Positions 1-8,078 of a stretch of 14,859 bases of DNA are shown in pieces. Source of the DNA: an uncultured Eubacteriales bacterium. GTDB taxonomy: Bacteria > Bacillota > Clostridia > Oscillospirales > Oscillospiraceae. Below the pieces are notes generated by a model. That model ran no database searches. It was not told the DNA's origin and saw nothing but the letters and a program-made list of their open reading frames with translations. Each line of letters starts with the position of its first letter. Within the stretch, counting starts at the first letter, position 1. The DNA lies in NCBI GenBank assembly GCA_900555795.1, contig USMP01000004.1, positions 1 through 14,859 on the forward strand, read 5' to 3'. The position numbers were made by a program, and so were the translations under genes.

Positions 1-256
1 CCCGGTCCATGCTGCAGGCGGTAAAACTGAAGGACGCCTGGGCCTCCTCGCTGCGCCGCTGGGTGAAGGCGTCCGCTCCGGCCTGCCCCTCATCGTACTG
101 GTTGTACGGGCCGGGGATATGCTGCTGTACGCTCTGGTAATAGAGGTAGGGGTACTCCGCTTCCGGCATCACCTGGTCGGACAGAACCACCTTGGGCCCG
201 CCCAGGTAGGCGTACAGCTCCCGGGTCAGCAGATTGCGCAGCGCCTTCTGTGTCAT
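1..256 (-). CDS. Tail terminator/neck protein-like, partial (C-terminus off left edge)
   Basis: An open frame without stops runs from an ATG at 256 to the left edge, giving the first 85 residues. It starts MTQKALRNLLTREL and later has a Pro-Tyr-rich stretch (EAEYPYLYYQS, then PGPYNQYDE) and a strand-like SFSFTACSMD near the edge. The ATG overlaps the TGA of the gene before it (ATGA at 256-253), so it is probably translated by coupling. The position after head-closure and gp10-like genes, and the pattern of a short helical start, a 'P-Y-P-Y' strand and a Ser/Phe-rich strand, resemble LIC_12616/gp12-like neck or tail-terminator proteins, which cap the tail tube where it joins the head. That family assignment is inference from pattern and place; the gene itself is well supported by frame and coupling. 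Confidence 0.6.
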   Translation of the reverse strand, partial: MTQKALRNLLTRELYAYLGGPKVVLSDQVMPEAEYPYLYYQSVQQHIPGPYNQYDEGQAGADAFTQRRSEEAQASFSFTACSMDR

Positions 257-621
257 TTTGGCGCCGCCTCCCCCTTACGCTCCGCCACAAACCGGCGCAG
301 GGGATGGATGGCACCGTGGTCCAGGTCGCCGGTCACCGTGTAGGTGGCGCCGCTCTCCGGGTCGTACACCCGGCTGCCGACGCCCAGGGCGTGGCCATTG
401 GTATAGATCTTACGGCTGTTCCGGGTGAAGGTCCCTTGGGGCGCCTTCTGCCAGTCGTCTTCGGATACGACCAGTACAACGCCCTGAAAGGGGATCCGCT
501 CCGGCTCGCTGCGCACCCACTGGCCGCCATTGTCCGGATCGTAGCCCCCGGGTCCTGCCCGCAGTTCGACCAGCTCGTGCAGGATGCCCCGGGGCAGCAT
601 GGGTTTTCCAAAGGTTCTCAT
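253..621 (-). CDS. Putative head-closure / head-tail adaptor protein
   Basis: This gene makes a 122-residue basic protein. The ATG at 621 overlaps the upstream TGA (ATGA at 621-618), and its own stop overlaps the next start in the same way, so it sits in a tightly coupled neck-gene chain. The middle (about residues 45-110) looks like a small beta-barrel: GVVLVVSEDDW, then SRKIYTNGHALGVGSRVYDP and ATYTVTGDLDHG. This is the kind of content seen in head-closure proteins, which plug the connector after packaging. No catalytic motif is visible. Position between a gp6-like connector/gp10-like pair and a tail-terminator-like gene supports a neck role. The exact family is not recognised with certainty. 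Confidence 0.6.
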   Translation of the reverse strand: MRTFGKPMLPRGILHELVELRAGPGGYDPDNGGQWVRSEPERIPFQGVVLVVSEDDWQKAPQGTFTRNSRKIYTNGHALGVGSRVYDPESGATYTVTGDLDHGAIHPLRRFVAERKGEAAPK

Positions 622-1241
622 AGTCCGGTCACCTCATATGTGATACTGTCCCGCAGCCGCCCAGTCTGTACCAGGGGCGTGGTCTTCCCCGGCGCGCTGG
701 CCAGGGTAATACTGCCCTTGGCCGGCTGCACCGTGCGCATGTACTTCTTGATCATGGCCACGGCCGCCGTGCCGATGTTGTGGCACGCCTGCTCTGCCGT
801 CAGCTCCCCCAGCACCACCCGGCGGACCGCGTTCTCGCAGGCCTTTGCCAGAAGGTCCTTGTTCCCATCGTACCCGGCCCGGATGAAGGACCGCTCCGGG
901 ATGGTCACGGAGGGCAGCAGCAGGTACAGAAACTCCAGACCGGTCTTCCCCTTGTCCCGGACCAGGAAGCGGTCCTCGCCGTTATCATAGGTCCACAGGT
1001 CGTCAAAGTCCCGGGGGCTGCGCCCCCTCGCTCTGGGGGAGAGGGGGATGGCCAGGTTCTTCGCATTTCTGGGGTGGATGGTGGCGCCAAACTCGTGGAC
1101 GGCGGCGATCTTCAGCAGCTCGCCGCCCGCGCTGCCCAGGATACCCACATGGATCTCCGCCTGGGCCAGCTGCGCCAGCTCCGCCTTTGTCCGCTCATAC
1201 CAGGGCGTCCAGTCGTCCCGCTCCACGGTAACATGCCTCAT
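618..1241 (-). CDS. HK97 gp10-like / virion morphogenesis-type tail completion protein
   Basis: This gene makes a 207-residue protein. I chose the ATG at 1241, which overlaps the upstream TGA (ATGA); the GTG two codons earlier at 1247 is open but has no better ribosome site. The protein carries hallmarks of tail-completion/head-tail joining proteins: VGILG about residue 34, AAVHEFGATI around residues 47-56, IPERSFIRAGYD around 113-124, and a C-terminal LVQTGRLRDSITYEV. The 'hEfG...i', 'iP.RsFiR' and 'TGrLrdSI.y.V' signatures recur in HK97 gp10-like and Mu gpG-like virion morphogenesis families. Neighbours are connector and neck genes. About 60 residues (70-107) between the signatures are longer than in compact family members and may be a loop insertion. 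Confidence 0.72.
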   Translation of the reverse strand: MRHVTVERDDWTPWYERTKAELAQLAQAEIHVGILGSAGGELLKIAAVHEFGATIHPRNAKNLAIPLSPRARGRSPRDFDDLWTYDNGEDRFLVRDKGKTGLEFLYLLLPSVTIPERSFIRAGYDGNKDLLAKACENAVRRVVLGELTAEQACHNIGTAAVAMIKKYMRTVQPAKGSITLASAPGKTTPLVQTGRLRDSITYEVTGL

Positions 1242-1879
1242 ACCCACACCCGCTTATACTGGTTGATGATCTCCTGCCAGGAGGATGGAGTGTCCTCGGA
1301 CCACTCCCAGCGCACGTCACTGATGGAGAATGCCTTTAATCCTGCGCTTCCCCCAGTCTCCAGCCTTCCGAAGGCGTACTTGACCATCTCCTGGACCAGG
1401 CCCTCCAGATCCGCCGGCAGGTCCGCCGGCTCTTCCTCCGTAGCCTCCCATGGCAGGATATAGCCCGCGGTGTATTTCACCTCAATATTCCGGCTCCCGG
1501 TCACAGGGTCGCCGGTGAGCCCCTGGGGATAGCCGTAGTAGGTCCAGCCGTCATCCTTGCAGATCACCCCGGCGTTCCCCTGCGTGGCGATATCATACAG
1601 GCCGGGGTCGATCTCCTCCCCGGCCTGCTTGATAGATGCCACGCGCACGATAGGGTAGTGCTCCACCAGGAGGTACTGGCTGCCTGTGCCCTTCAGCCGC
1701 TCCACGTAGTCGCTCCGACGCAGCTTCCGCCCCAGGGCCCGCTCAACGGAGGCGGACGCCTGGTTGATCAGCTGGATCAGCATGCCGTCAGAGCCGGTGT
1801 CCTCATCTGACAGGCCCAGCACCGCCTTCAGTGCCGGCAACGTGGTCAGGGCATTGGTCCGCAGCGTGGCCGTGCCCAT
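1238..1879 (-). CDS. gp6-like head-tail connector protein
   Basis: This gene makes a 213-residue protein. The start at 1879 has GGAGG eight bases upstream, lying across the end of the previous gene. The N-terminal part is helical (ALKAVLGLSDEDTGSD, then LIQLINQASASVERALGRKL), followed by strands (YLLVEHYPIVRVASIKQAG, GLYDI, IEVKYTAGY) and a C-terminal helix (DLEGLVQEMVKYAFGR) with SDVRWEWSED near the end. Helix, then 'N.AS..ve..lgR', then 'V.YtAGY..p......P.dL' is the typical layout of HK97 gp6/SPP1 gp15-like connectors, which form a ring under the portal and bind head-closure proteins. The place after the capsid genes fits this. Confidence 0.78.
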   Translation of the reverse strand: MGTATLRTNALTTLPALKAVLGLSDEDTGSDGMLIQLINQASASVERALGRKLRRSDYVERLKGTGSQYLLVEHYPIVRVASIKQAGEEIDPGLYDIATQGNAGVICKDDGWTYYGYPQGLTGDPVTGSRNIEVKYTAGYILPWEATEEEPADLPADLEGLVQEMVKYAFGRLETGGSAGLKAFSISDVRWEWSEDTPSSWQEIINQYKRVWV

Positions 1880-1882
1880 GCC

Positions 1883-2245
1883 TTATTCCTCCACAGGCAT
1901 CCGGGCGGGATCACCCAGCACCAGGGCGTAGGTGGCTGCGGCACTGCCGCCCGGCGTTACGGTCACCTTGATGTACTGCTTGCAGCCCACCAGGTCCAGA
2001 TCCACCGCCACCAGCTCGTTTTGACCGACGGCGATGCTGCTGAGAGCCCGGCCCATGGCCACACGTTCATCCGCCACTGCCGTAAAGGAGCCGTCCGCTG
2101 TGTCGCACTCGGTGACGGCCACAGCCAGCGTTCCGGCCGCGCTTGCACTTGCGGCGAGGACAGCCGACAGATACCCCTTGCGGTCTACGGCTTTGCCGCT
2201 GGTATAGGGCATGGCCTTGATGCTTCCATACAGGTTTCGTTTCAT
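1883..2245 (-). CDS. Hypothetical structural protein, possible capsid decoration protein
   Basis: This gene makes a 120-residue protein between the major capsid and the connector, separated from the capsid stop by about 34 bases. ATG at 2245 has only a modest GAGG upstream; an ATG at codon 12 is an alternative. From residue 30 on it is Ala/Val/Gly-rich and predicted to be mostly beta: LAVAVTECDTADGSF, ELVAVDLDLVGCKQYIKVTVTP, then ATYALVLGDP. No enzyme motif is visible. Small beta-sandwich proteins at this locus in HK97-type head clusters are often decoration/cement proteins that bind the outside of the mature capsid. The role here is inferred from position and composition, not from a recognised family. 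Confidence 0.55.
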   Translation of the reverse strand: MKRNLYGSIKAMPYTSGKAVDRKGYLSAVLAASASAAGTLAVAVTECDTADGSFTAVADERVAMGRALSSIAVGQNELVAVDLDLVGCKQYIKVTVTPGGSAAATYALVLGDPARMPVEE

Positions 2246-2279
2246 AGCTTCGCTTGCCTCGCTTTCTCATATTCGACCC

Positions 2280-4097
2280 TTACGCGCCGGTCTTCAGGCC
2301 CTTGCCAATGACGAAGGACTCCTCATGCCGCACTCCGAAGTCATGCAGGTCGATGATCCGCAGGATGGTGCAGTCCTGATCCACCGCGCTGACCGTCTCG
2401 CCGTTCTCATCCGTGATGCTTCCCTCGCGGAACATCTCGCTCTCCATGCTGCCCTGGCGCCCAATCATAAATTCGCTCCAGTTGCCCAGAACGATGTCCG
2501 TGGGCCGGCCGGAGGCGGCGCTCACCGGGATCTGGTTGCTCACCGCAAATTCATGCCCGTTCAGCTTGCCGGCGTCCATCTGATCCCGGTAGAGATACAG
2601 GCCGGACGCCGCCTGTACCACATTGTAGAAGGCCTCCCAGGCAAAGCCATTGATGGCCCAGCCCAGTTTGCTGGTGTCTGCGTTGTTCTGCAGGAGCTTT
2701 GCCAGCAGCTTGCCCGTGGTCCCTTCATTCGGGGCCGCGTTCAGTTCCACCGTGGGGATGTCCATGTTGAACAGGCCCATGGGCTCAAACTCCGTGCCCT
2801 TCCCCAGAAAGGCCGCACGGTCCATGGCCAGGGCCATGGCGGCGGTGGCGTCGTTCAGGATCGTCTGATCCGCGCCGTAGGCGTTGGACCGGATCAGGTC
2901 GTTGCTGATGATCACCTTGCACATCAGCTTCTTGCTGGACAGCCGCACATTGCCGAACTTCGCCTTGGACGCCTTGGCCTTGCGCAGCTCGCCCACATAG
3001 GACGCGCTGACGCCGCTGGTCATCTTGGGCAGGTTCAGGTTGCCCCGGTCCATGGGCAGGGTGGAGGCGCCCAGCTTCAGCACGATGGCCTTATCCCGCA
3101 GCAGGGGGATGATCTCGCTGGCGTACACCTCCGGCACCAGATAGCCGCCGTCCGTTGGGCTGGTGACGCTCATCGCTTTGATCTGCTTTTCCAGGAAGGC
3201 GTCTCCATACTCCTTCCGGGCGATGTGGGCGGCGTGGTCGTAGTCCTTGTTGGCCCGCATCATGCACTTCTGATACCGGACCCAGCCGATGCCGGCGGGC
3301 AGGGTGGACTTCTCCTCCTTGGGCGCGCTTCCCGCATTCAGGTAGATCTCCGCATACTTGCGCTGTACAGCGGCCAGCCGGGCGGTGCTCTTAACCTCCT
3401 TGACGTCCTTCTCGCCGGCGGCCTTGGTCTCGTCCTCCCTGCAGTCCTCCTTCGTCTCGTCCGCGGGAGGCGTCTCCTCCTTGATCTCGTCCTCCTCCGG
3501 CGTCATGGCCTTCAGGGCCTTTACGGCGCCGGCCTCGGCCGCCTGCTCCAGCAGGGCCTGCAGCTGCTCCTGGGTCAGGCCGGTCTCGGTGGTCTGCTCC
3601 TTGGTCTCCTTGCTCTTAGTGTCTTTCGGTTCCATAGGTTTTTTGCCTCCTTTATAGCTTTCGATCCGCGCCTCAGTGTTGGCGGGATAGTTCACGATGC
3701 TGATCTCCAGCAGATCCAGCTTTGTCAGATGCCGGACCTGCTGCTCGTCAATGTAATACTCCAGGGCGATATAGCCGATGGACATCTGGTCCAGCACACC
3801 GTCACGGATGAGCTGCCGGTAGTCCCGGCCTGCGGTGGTGTCGCTAATCTGGCCCTTTACATACAGGCCGATGCTGTCCTCCCGTAGCTCCAGGGTCCGC
3901 CCCAGGGGCTCCTTCCTGTCCTCATGCTGCCCGAAAATGAGCACCCCGGCGGAAGCGGCGCCGGTGGCCAGTGTCTCGGCAAACGCGCCGGGCTCCACCA
4001 CGTCGCCGTCCAGATCCACCACGTTGAACACGGAGGCGTGGCCGGTGAAGATGCCCTGGTCATCTACGCCTTCCATCTTGAATTGCAGGTATTTCAT
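2280..4097 (-). CDS. Prohead protease fused to HK97-type major capsid protein
   Basis: This gene makes a 605-residue fusion. ATG at 4097 overlaps the portal TGA (ATGA) and has GAGGAGG seven bases upstream. Residues 1-150 match the HK97 prohead protease (U35) fold: GHASVFNVVDLDGDVVEPGAF, catalytic-looking His58 in FGQHEDRKEPLG, Ser106 in QMSIGY, and SIVNYPAN at 133-140. Residues 155-290 are a charged, Glu/Lys/Thr-rich, largely helical region (QEQLQALLEQAAEAG), resembling the scaffolding delta domain. From about 305 (TSPTDGGYLVPEVYASEI) the HK97 capsid fold begins, with KKLMCKVIISNDLI, GLFN and a C-terminal VGxRHE-like end. The protease would cut the delta domain and itself off during prohead maturation. 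A strong internal ribosome site and ATG at codon 155 suggest capsid is also made alone (451 residues). Confidence 0.9.
   Translation of the reverse strand: MKYLQFKMEGVDDQGIFTGHASVFNVVDLDGDVVEPGAFAETLATGAASAGVLIFGQHEDRKEPLGRTLELREDSIGLYVKGQISDTTAGRDYRQLIRDGVLDQMSIGYIALEYYIDEQQVRHLTKLDLLEISIVNYPANTEARIESYKGGKKPMEPKDTKSKETKEQTTETGLTQEQLQALLEQAAEAGAVKALKAMTPEEDEIKEETPPADETKEDCREDETKAAGEKDVKEVKSTARLAAVQRKYAEIYLNAGSAPKEEKSTLPAGIGWVRYQKCMMRANKDYDHAAHIARKEYGDAFLEKQIKAMSVTSPTDGGYLVPEVYASEIIPLLRDKAIVLKLGASTLPMDRGNLNLPKMTSGVSASYVGELRKAKASKAKFGNVRLSSKKLMCKVIISNDLIRSNAYGADQTILNDATAAMALAMDRAAFLGKGTEFEPMGLFNMDIPTVELNAAPNEGTTGKLLAKLLQNNADTSKLGWAINGFAWEAFYNVVQAASGLYLYRDQMDAGKLNGHEFAVSNQIPVSAASGRPTDIVLGNWSEFMIGRQGSMESEMFREGSITDENGETVSAVDQDCTILRIIDLHDFGVRHEESFVIGKGLKTGA
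3633..3653 (-). promoter_or_regulatory. Internal ribosome binding site and in-frame ATG for capsid alone
   Basis: Inside the protease-capsid gene, read on the minus strand, is AAAGGAGG (3653-3646), ten bases, then ATG at 3635-3633. The ATG is codon 155 of the long frame, exactly at the junction between the protease domain (ends about residue 150, ESYKGGKKP) and the helical scaffold-like domain. The polyA-rich spacer (CAAAAAACCT) stands out from the GC-rich surroundings and would keep the site unpaired. This looks like the remains, or a working version, of a separate capsid start after gene fusion. Internal starts that give overlapping protease/scaffold products are known from lambda C/Nu3. 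Confidence 0.75.
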
Positions 4098-6433
4098 CCT
4101 GTCGCCTCCTCAAAATCACCCGGCAGCAGGTCGCACCGGCAATTACAGACCTCGGACGGGTCTGCCCCAGGCTCTCCCGGATACAGCAGCCCGTTGGAAA
4201 ACCGCTCATGGATGGGGATGGTCTTGGGGTAGATGTTCCGGTGGCTGTCCCGCACATCCGAGTCCCCGGCGTCCATCCAGGTCTTCGTCCGCACGCCGCC
4301 GTATTTCATCTGCTCAAAGCTCCCGGCCTGCAGGCTTGTGTGGGCCTCGCTCAGCGCGATGGACGCCGCACGCTCCGCCTGGACCTTGGGCATATGCTCC
4401 TGCACCCGCTTGACCAACTGGGCCGTGCTCTCGCCCGCCTCCAGCCCGTCTGCCAGGGAGGAGGCCAGCTTGTCCCGGGTGGTGGCATTGATCCCCTTCA
4501 CCCGTTCCAAGCCGTACTGCCGCAGGTAATCCGTCAGCCGCGGGGCCTGCAACGCCTTGATCCCAAAGGCATCCTCCATGGACCTGGCCCCCGCCTGGAA
4601 GGCTTCCTCCCACACGGGATTCAGCACGGCCGCCAGCGCCTCGTCCTGGGCGTTCCAGTCGATCAGCTGCTCCAGCGCCTCCTTTGCAAGACGCCGGGCC
4701 GCCTCGATGTCAAAGGTCAGGCCCAGGCCGGACTGGATGCGCTGCCGGAAGTCCTCCCGGCTGTCCTTGTGCCCACGCCTCATGGCCGCCACGACCTCCG
4801 CCGTCTGGGCGGCAAAGAACCGCTCCATGCTCCGCCGGGCAGCACGTTCCTGCACAGCCAGCAGCTGCGCCCGTTCCCGGCGCGCCAGCTGCATCCTGCG
4901 CCGGCTGTTTCCCTTCATGCCGGGCAGAGGCTCCTGCTCCGGCGCGGCGCCGTCCCCGATGATCTGTTCCGCCTTGGTGCGGTCAAAGGGGAACGCGGCC
5001 GTAATGATCTCAATGGCGGATTCCCTGTCCAGCTCACCCAGCGAGACGCTGCGGGCGATCTGTACCAGGCTGGTCACCTGCGCGCCGTTCAGCGCGATGT
5101 CCTTTGCCACCGCCAGCTGCTCCGTCTCCTCGGCCTGCGGTCCAGCCGGCGTTTCCGGCACCGTGTCAGGCGGCGCTGCCTCCGATGCCGCAGGGGCGGG
5201 CGTTTCCGTTTCTCCGGCATTTATGCGCGCGCTTTCTGTCAATTCCTCCGGCCTCGTCGGCAGGGAGGCATACGGCACAAACAGCACCTGGCCCGCACCC
5301 TTCGGCAGCGGGTCGAACCCGTTCTTCTCCCGCCACTCGTCCACCAGAATCGCGCTGCCGCTCAGGCCCGCGTTGGACATCTGAAGCCGGAACTCTGTAT
5401 CCTCCGGCACGATGTCGTCATACTCCCACAGAAGATCCTCGCCCCAGAAAGGGAGCAGCTGGGCGTTGATGGCGTCCTGCCGCGCCAGCAGCCGGGGTGT
5501 CAGCACGTTCTCCGCGTAGATGATCTTTGCCTGGGTGGCCGTGGCACGGTTGCTGTTCTCCACGATGCCCAGGATCTCCGGCGGCACCCCGAAGTGGGCG
5601 TTCACCGCGTCCCGCAGGTCCTTCCGGCTCTCCGTGAAGTCCATCTCCCGCTGGCTGTCCACCAGCTTGTTCACCGTCACGTCACGGGGGATGATCCCCA
5701 TCTTGTGGCTGTTCCCGATCCCGCGGTGCCGGTCGTTCCACGCCGCGGTGAAGCGGTCGTATTCGTCCTTTGTGATGCCCGGCGCGGACATCAGTACAGG
5801 CGGCGTGGCGTCGTTGAAGAAGAACTTCTTGGCCCACTTCGCCATATACTCGTCTGTCTCGATCTCGTCCGCCACCGGCTCTGCGTCACCCAGTCCGCGT
5901 CCATAGGGGTCCAGGGGGTTCAGCTGCCGCACGATAAACATATCCGCTACCGGCACCAGCCTCTGAAGGCCGTCCCGGCTGCGGATGGTGTAATAGGGGA
6001 ACTCCAGCCGGGGGATGTCCGCCACCCAGTGGGGTGGGATGGGCCACAGCTCCGCAGGGTACCCGGCCGCATCCCGTTCAATAACCGCCTGCCCTTCGCC
6101 CTTGATCATCAGGTACGTCTCGTGCAGCTTCCAGAAGGCGCTGCGCGTCATGTACGGCAGGGGATTGGGCCGGGCCATGAAGTCCAGGAACGGGTGGTCC
6201 GTGATCTCATCCCTGTCCCCATTGGCCTTTACCCGGAACAGCTTTCCGGACACGTTGGAAAGATCTGTGGAGATCTTCGTCACCGGGGACAGCCGCGGGC
6301 TTTTGCCATAGGTCTCCAGAAACTCCTGGCTGTTCCGGTCCGGCGGGCTGGTCCACCGGGAGGCAAAGAACCGCGCCATCCCCTCCGGCCTGCCGCTCAC
6401 CGCCGCCTTGATCGCCGCTATTCTCCAGCCCAT
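4094..6433 (-). CDS. Portal protein fused to MuF-type minor head protein
   Basis: This gene makes a 779-residue two-domain protein. The start at 6433 has GAGGAGG eight bases upstream. Residues 1-395 are an HK97-family portal: VTKISTDLSNVSGKLF near 51-66, ADMFIVRQLNPLDPYGRG at 163-180, and the family hallmark FGVPPEILGI at 281-290 followed by NRATATQAK. Residues 400-440 are a Pro/Ala/Glu-rich linker, and 448-493 hold a helical module (LNGAQVTSLVQIARSVSLGE...) often seen at portal C-termini. Residues 520-779 are the Mu gpF-like domain, ending in ASIALSEAHTSLQAGS, WMDAGDSDVRDSH and a Cys cluster CNCRC at 763-767. The portal is the packaging ring; MuF proteins are internal minor capsid components. 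In Mu itself these are two genes (gp29 and gp30). No stop or frameshift is seen between the halves. Confidence 0.9.
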   Translation of the reverse strand: MGWRIAAIKAAVSGRPEGMARFFASRWTSPPDRNSQEFLETYGKSPRLSPVTKISTDLSNVSGKLFRVKANGDRDEITDHPFLDFMARPNPLPYMTRSAFWKLHETYLMIKGEGQAVIERDAAGYPAELWPIPPHWVADIPRLEFPYYTIRSRDGLQRLVPVADMFIVRQLNPLDPYGRGLGDAEPVADEIETDEYMAKWAKKFFFNDATPPVLMSAPGITKDEYDRFTAAWNDRHRGIGNSHKMGIIPRDVTVNKLVDSQREMDFTESRKDLRDAVNAHFGVPPEILGIVENSNRATATQAKIIYAENVLTPRLLARQDAINAQLLPFWGEDLLWEYDDIVPEDTEFRLQMSNAGLSGSAILVDEWREKNGFDPLPKGAGQVLFVPYASLPTRPEELTESARINAGETETPAPAASEAAPPDTVPETPAGPQAEETEQLAVAKDIALNGAQVTSLVQIARSVSLGELDRESAIEIITAAFPFDRTKAEQIIGDGAAPEQEPLPGMKGNSRRRMQLARRERAQLLAVQERAARRSMERFFAAQTAEVVAAMRRGHKDSREDFRQRIQSGLGLTFDIEAARRLAKEALEQLIDWNAQDEALAAVLNPVWEEAFQAGARSMEDAFGIKALQAPRLTDYLRQYGLERVKGINATTRDKLASSLADGLEAGESTAQLVKRVQEHMPKVQAERAASIALSEAHTSLQAGSFEQMKYGGVRTKTWMDAGDSDVRDSHRNIYPKTIPIHERFSNGLLYPGEPGADPSEVCNCRCDLLPGDFEEATG

Positions 6434-6469
6434 AGGCTGTCCCTCCTCTCTCGGGCAGACCGTTCCGCC

Positions 6470-7942
6470 CTATACCCACCAGATGTCAAGCGTGCCCCTC
6501 CCTTCGCGCTCCTGGATCGTCTCGGCAATCCCCGTCGTGGCGTCCGGGGCGTCGTCATGCTTGTTTTTACCCGTCTTCTGATAACTGATCATAGCCGCGT
6601 AATACTTCGGCCACCGCCGGGTCCAGCCCTCTGGAAACAGCAGGTGCTGCATCACGAAGGTGGCCCCCGTCATGATCCGGGCATGCTTGTTGGCCCCCTG
6701 GTGGAACCACTCCACGTTCACGCTCCGGGTCTGGTAGATCTCCCACAGCAGCCGCTCCACGTTCCGGGCAAAGCCCCGGCCGCCGTTGTTGCTCTCGATC
6801 CGGGCTGTCGCCACATGGTTGGACGCCAGCTGCTCCGCCGTCTTCGGCTCGGTCTGCTCCATGGGGGCGTCCGTCATCAGCACATCCAGGATGTACCCCT
6901 CGCCCTCGTATACGCCGGCCACAATGGACACCAGGTCGTCGGCGCCTGTGTCCGCCGTGTCCGTGTAGCTGATGATCTCGCCAAATGCCGGCTGCCCCGT
7001 CTCGTCCCGGGGAATGTCCGTATAGGTGCGGAAGCTGGTGTACAGCTTCCCCTTGATGTCCACCGGCTCCTGCTGGTAGTTGGCGTCCGCGATCTCCGCA
7101 CTGGTCAGCCGCCGCTTCTTCTGATAGCTTTTGAAAGACAGGAGGGCAGGGCAGAGCATGGTCCCCCGATTCTCGTCCAGGCAGGCCCGCCGGCAGAACA
7201 CAAACCAGTCGTCTCCGTCCTCGCTCTCCAGCAGGCGGCCGCACAGGTCCTTCGTGCTCCACCGGGTCATGACAAGGATCTGCATCCCGCCTTCCTCAAT
7301 TCGACTGAGGAAGGTGTCCGTGTACCAGCTCCACTGCTCATCCAGCACCCGGTCGTTGAAGGCCTCCTGGTCGTTCTTGATGGGGTCGTCAATAATGCCC
7401 ATGGAGCAGCCGATGCCGGTGATGGTGCCGCCGAAGCCCGTGGCCAGGTAGTTGAAGAATTGCCCCTCCAGGCTCCACAGCTGCGCCGCCGCGTCCCCCT
7501 GCTTAACCCGTGTACTGGGAAACACATCGTGAAAGATGGGCACCTTGCTGTCCAGTTTGTCCGCCTCGATCCCGTCCCGCACATTCCGGGCGAACCGCCC
7601 GGCCAGGATATCGTTGTACGACACAGAGATTACCCGCGTCTCGTTCCGCCTCCCCATGCACCACTGCACGAACAGTGTCAGGGTATAGGACTTCCCGTGC
7701 CGGGGCGGCAGGTTGATCATCAGGTTCCGGTATGCCTCGCCAGTCTTGGGATTGATCAGCCGCCCCTCGAAGATGCCCTGCAGGGTGTCGCACAGGTCCC
7801 GCTGGTAGGGCCGGTCATCCCGGTAGAACTTCGGGTTCATCAGTTTGCAGTATTCGTAGAAGGTCGTCTGGGCGGCCAGGATGCGGCCGTCCACGATGCC
7901 CTCCGGATTGAGCAGTTCCTTCAGCTCCGTCAGATCCCGCAT
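6470..7942 (-). CDS. terL: Terminase large subunit
   Basis: This gene makes a 490-residue DNA-packaging motor and nuclease. I chose ATG 7942 because GAGGAGG sits seven bases upstream; the frame is open to 8110, but that extension is Arg/Pro/Gly-rich and would run through the hairpin leader. The ATPase domain has Walker A PPRHGKS at 79-85, Walker B MGIIDDP at 181-187 and a coupling motif LVMTRW at 223-228. The C-terminal RNase H-like nuclease has Asp328 (SYTDTA), Glu383 (RIESNNGG) and Asp463/464 (KHDDAPDAT), the expected acidic triad. Length is usual for the family. It would cut concatemeric or, as in Mu, integrated DNA and pump it through the portal, which follows 36 bases later in the same operon. 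Confidence 0.93.
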   Translation of the reverse strand: MRDLTELKELLNPEGIVDGRILAAQTTFYEYCKLMNPKFYRDDRPYQRDLCDTLQGIFEGRLINPKTGEAYRNLMINLPPRHGKSYTLTLFVQWCMGRRNETRVISVSYNDILAGRFARNVRDGIEADKLDSKVPIFHDVFPSTRVKQGDAAAQLWSLEGQFFNYLATGFGGTITGIGCSMGIIDDPIKNDQEAFNDRVLDEQWSWYTDTFLSRIEEGGMQILVMTRWSTKDLCGRLLESEDGDDWFVFCRRACLDENRGTMLCPALLSFKSYQKKRRLTSAEIADANYQQEPVDIKGKLYTSFRTYTDIPRDETGQPAFGEIISYTDTADTGADDLVSIVAGVYEGEGYILDVLMTDAPMEQTEPKTAEQLASNHVATARIESNNGGRGFARNVERLLWEIYQTRSVNVEWFHQGANKHARIMTGATFVMQHLLFPEGWTRRWPKYYAAMISYQKTGKNKHDDAPDATTGIAETIQEREGRGTLDIWWV

Positions 7943-7977
7943 GGCCGCGCCTCCTCTCTTGGGCCTGTGGGCCGCTC

Positions 7978-8003
7978 TAAACGCGTTGTGACGCGTTAAA
8001 CGC
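7978..8003. repeat. Short repeat cluster TAAACGC / ACGCGTT upstream of terL
   Basis: TAAACGC occurs at 7978-7984 and again at 7997-8003. Between them ACGCGTT occurs at 7981-7987 and 7991-7997, ten bases apart (one helical turn), and AACGCGT/ACGCGTT form a 7-bp inverted repeat with loop TGTG. The arrangement lies 36-61 bases upstream of the terL ATG and looks like a protein-binding site, though chance cannot be excluded. Confidence 0.5.
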
Positions 8004-8078
8004 TCTGGGGGCGGGAAAGGACACGTCCGGCCCCTCGGGGCCCGCCTGGGCGCTCTCCCGCCTTTCTTCCTTGCATCA

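Noticed and set aside
2211-3887. 558-codon plus-strand frame opposite the capsid gene
   Set aside because: Shadow of the protease-capsid frame; low-complexity Gly/Leu/Val-rich product, no ribosome site or family pattern.
4208-7999. Very long plus-strand open frame of 1263 codons opposite the portal and terminase
   Set aside because: It is antisense to two well-supported genes with intact motifs; long antisense frames are expected from GC-rich third positions. Its translation is Arg/Leu/His/Pro-rich with no domain.
8029-8042. GGCCCC/GGGGCC hairpin as an intrinsic terminator
   Set aside because: No T-run follows on either strand, and the arms can also pair with other parts of the GC-rich leader.
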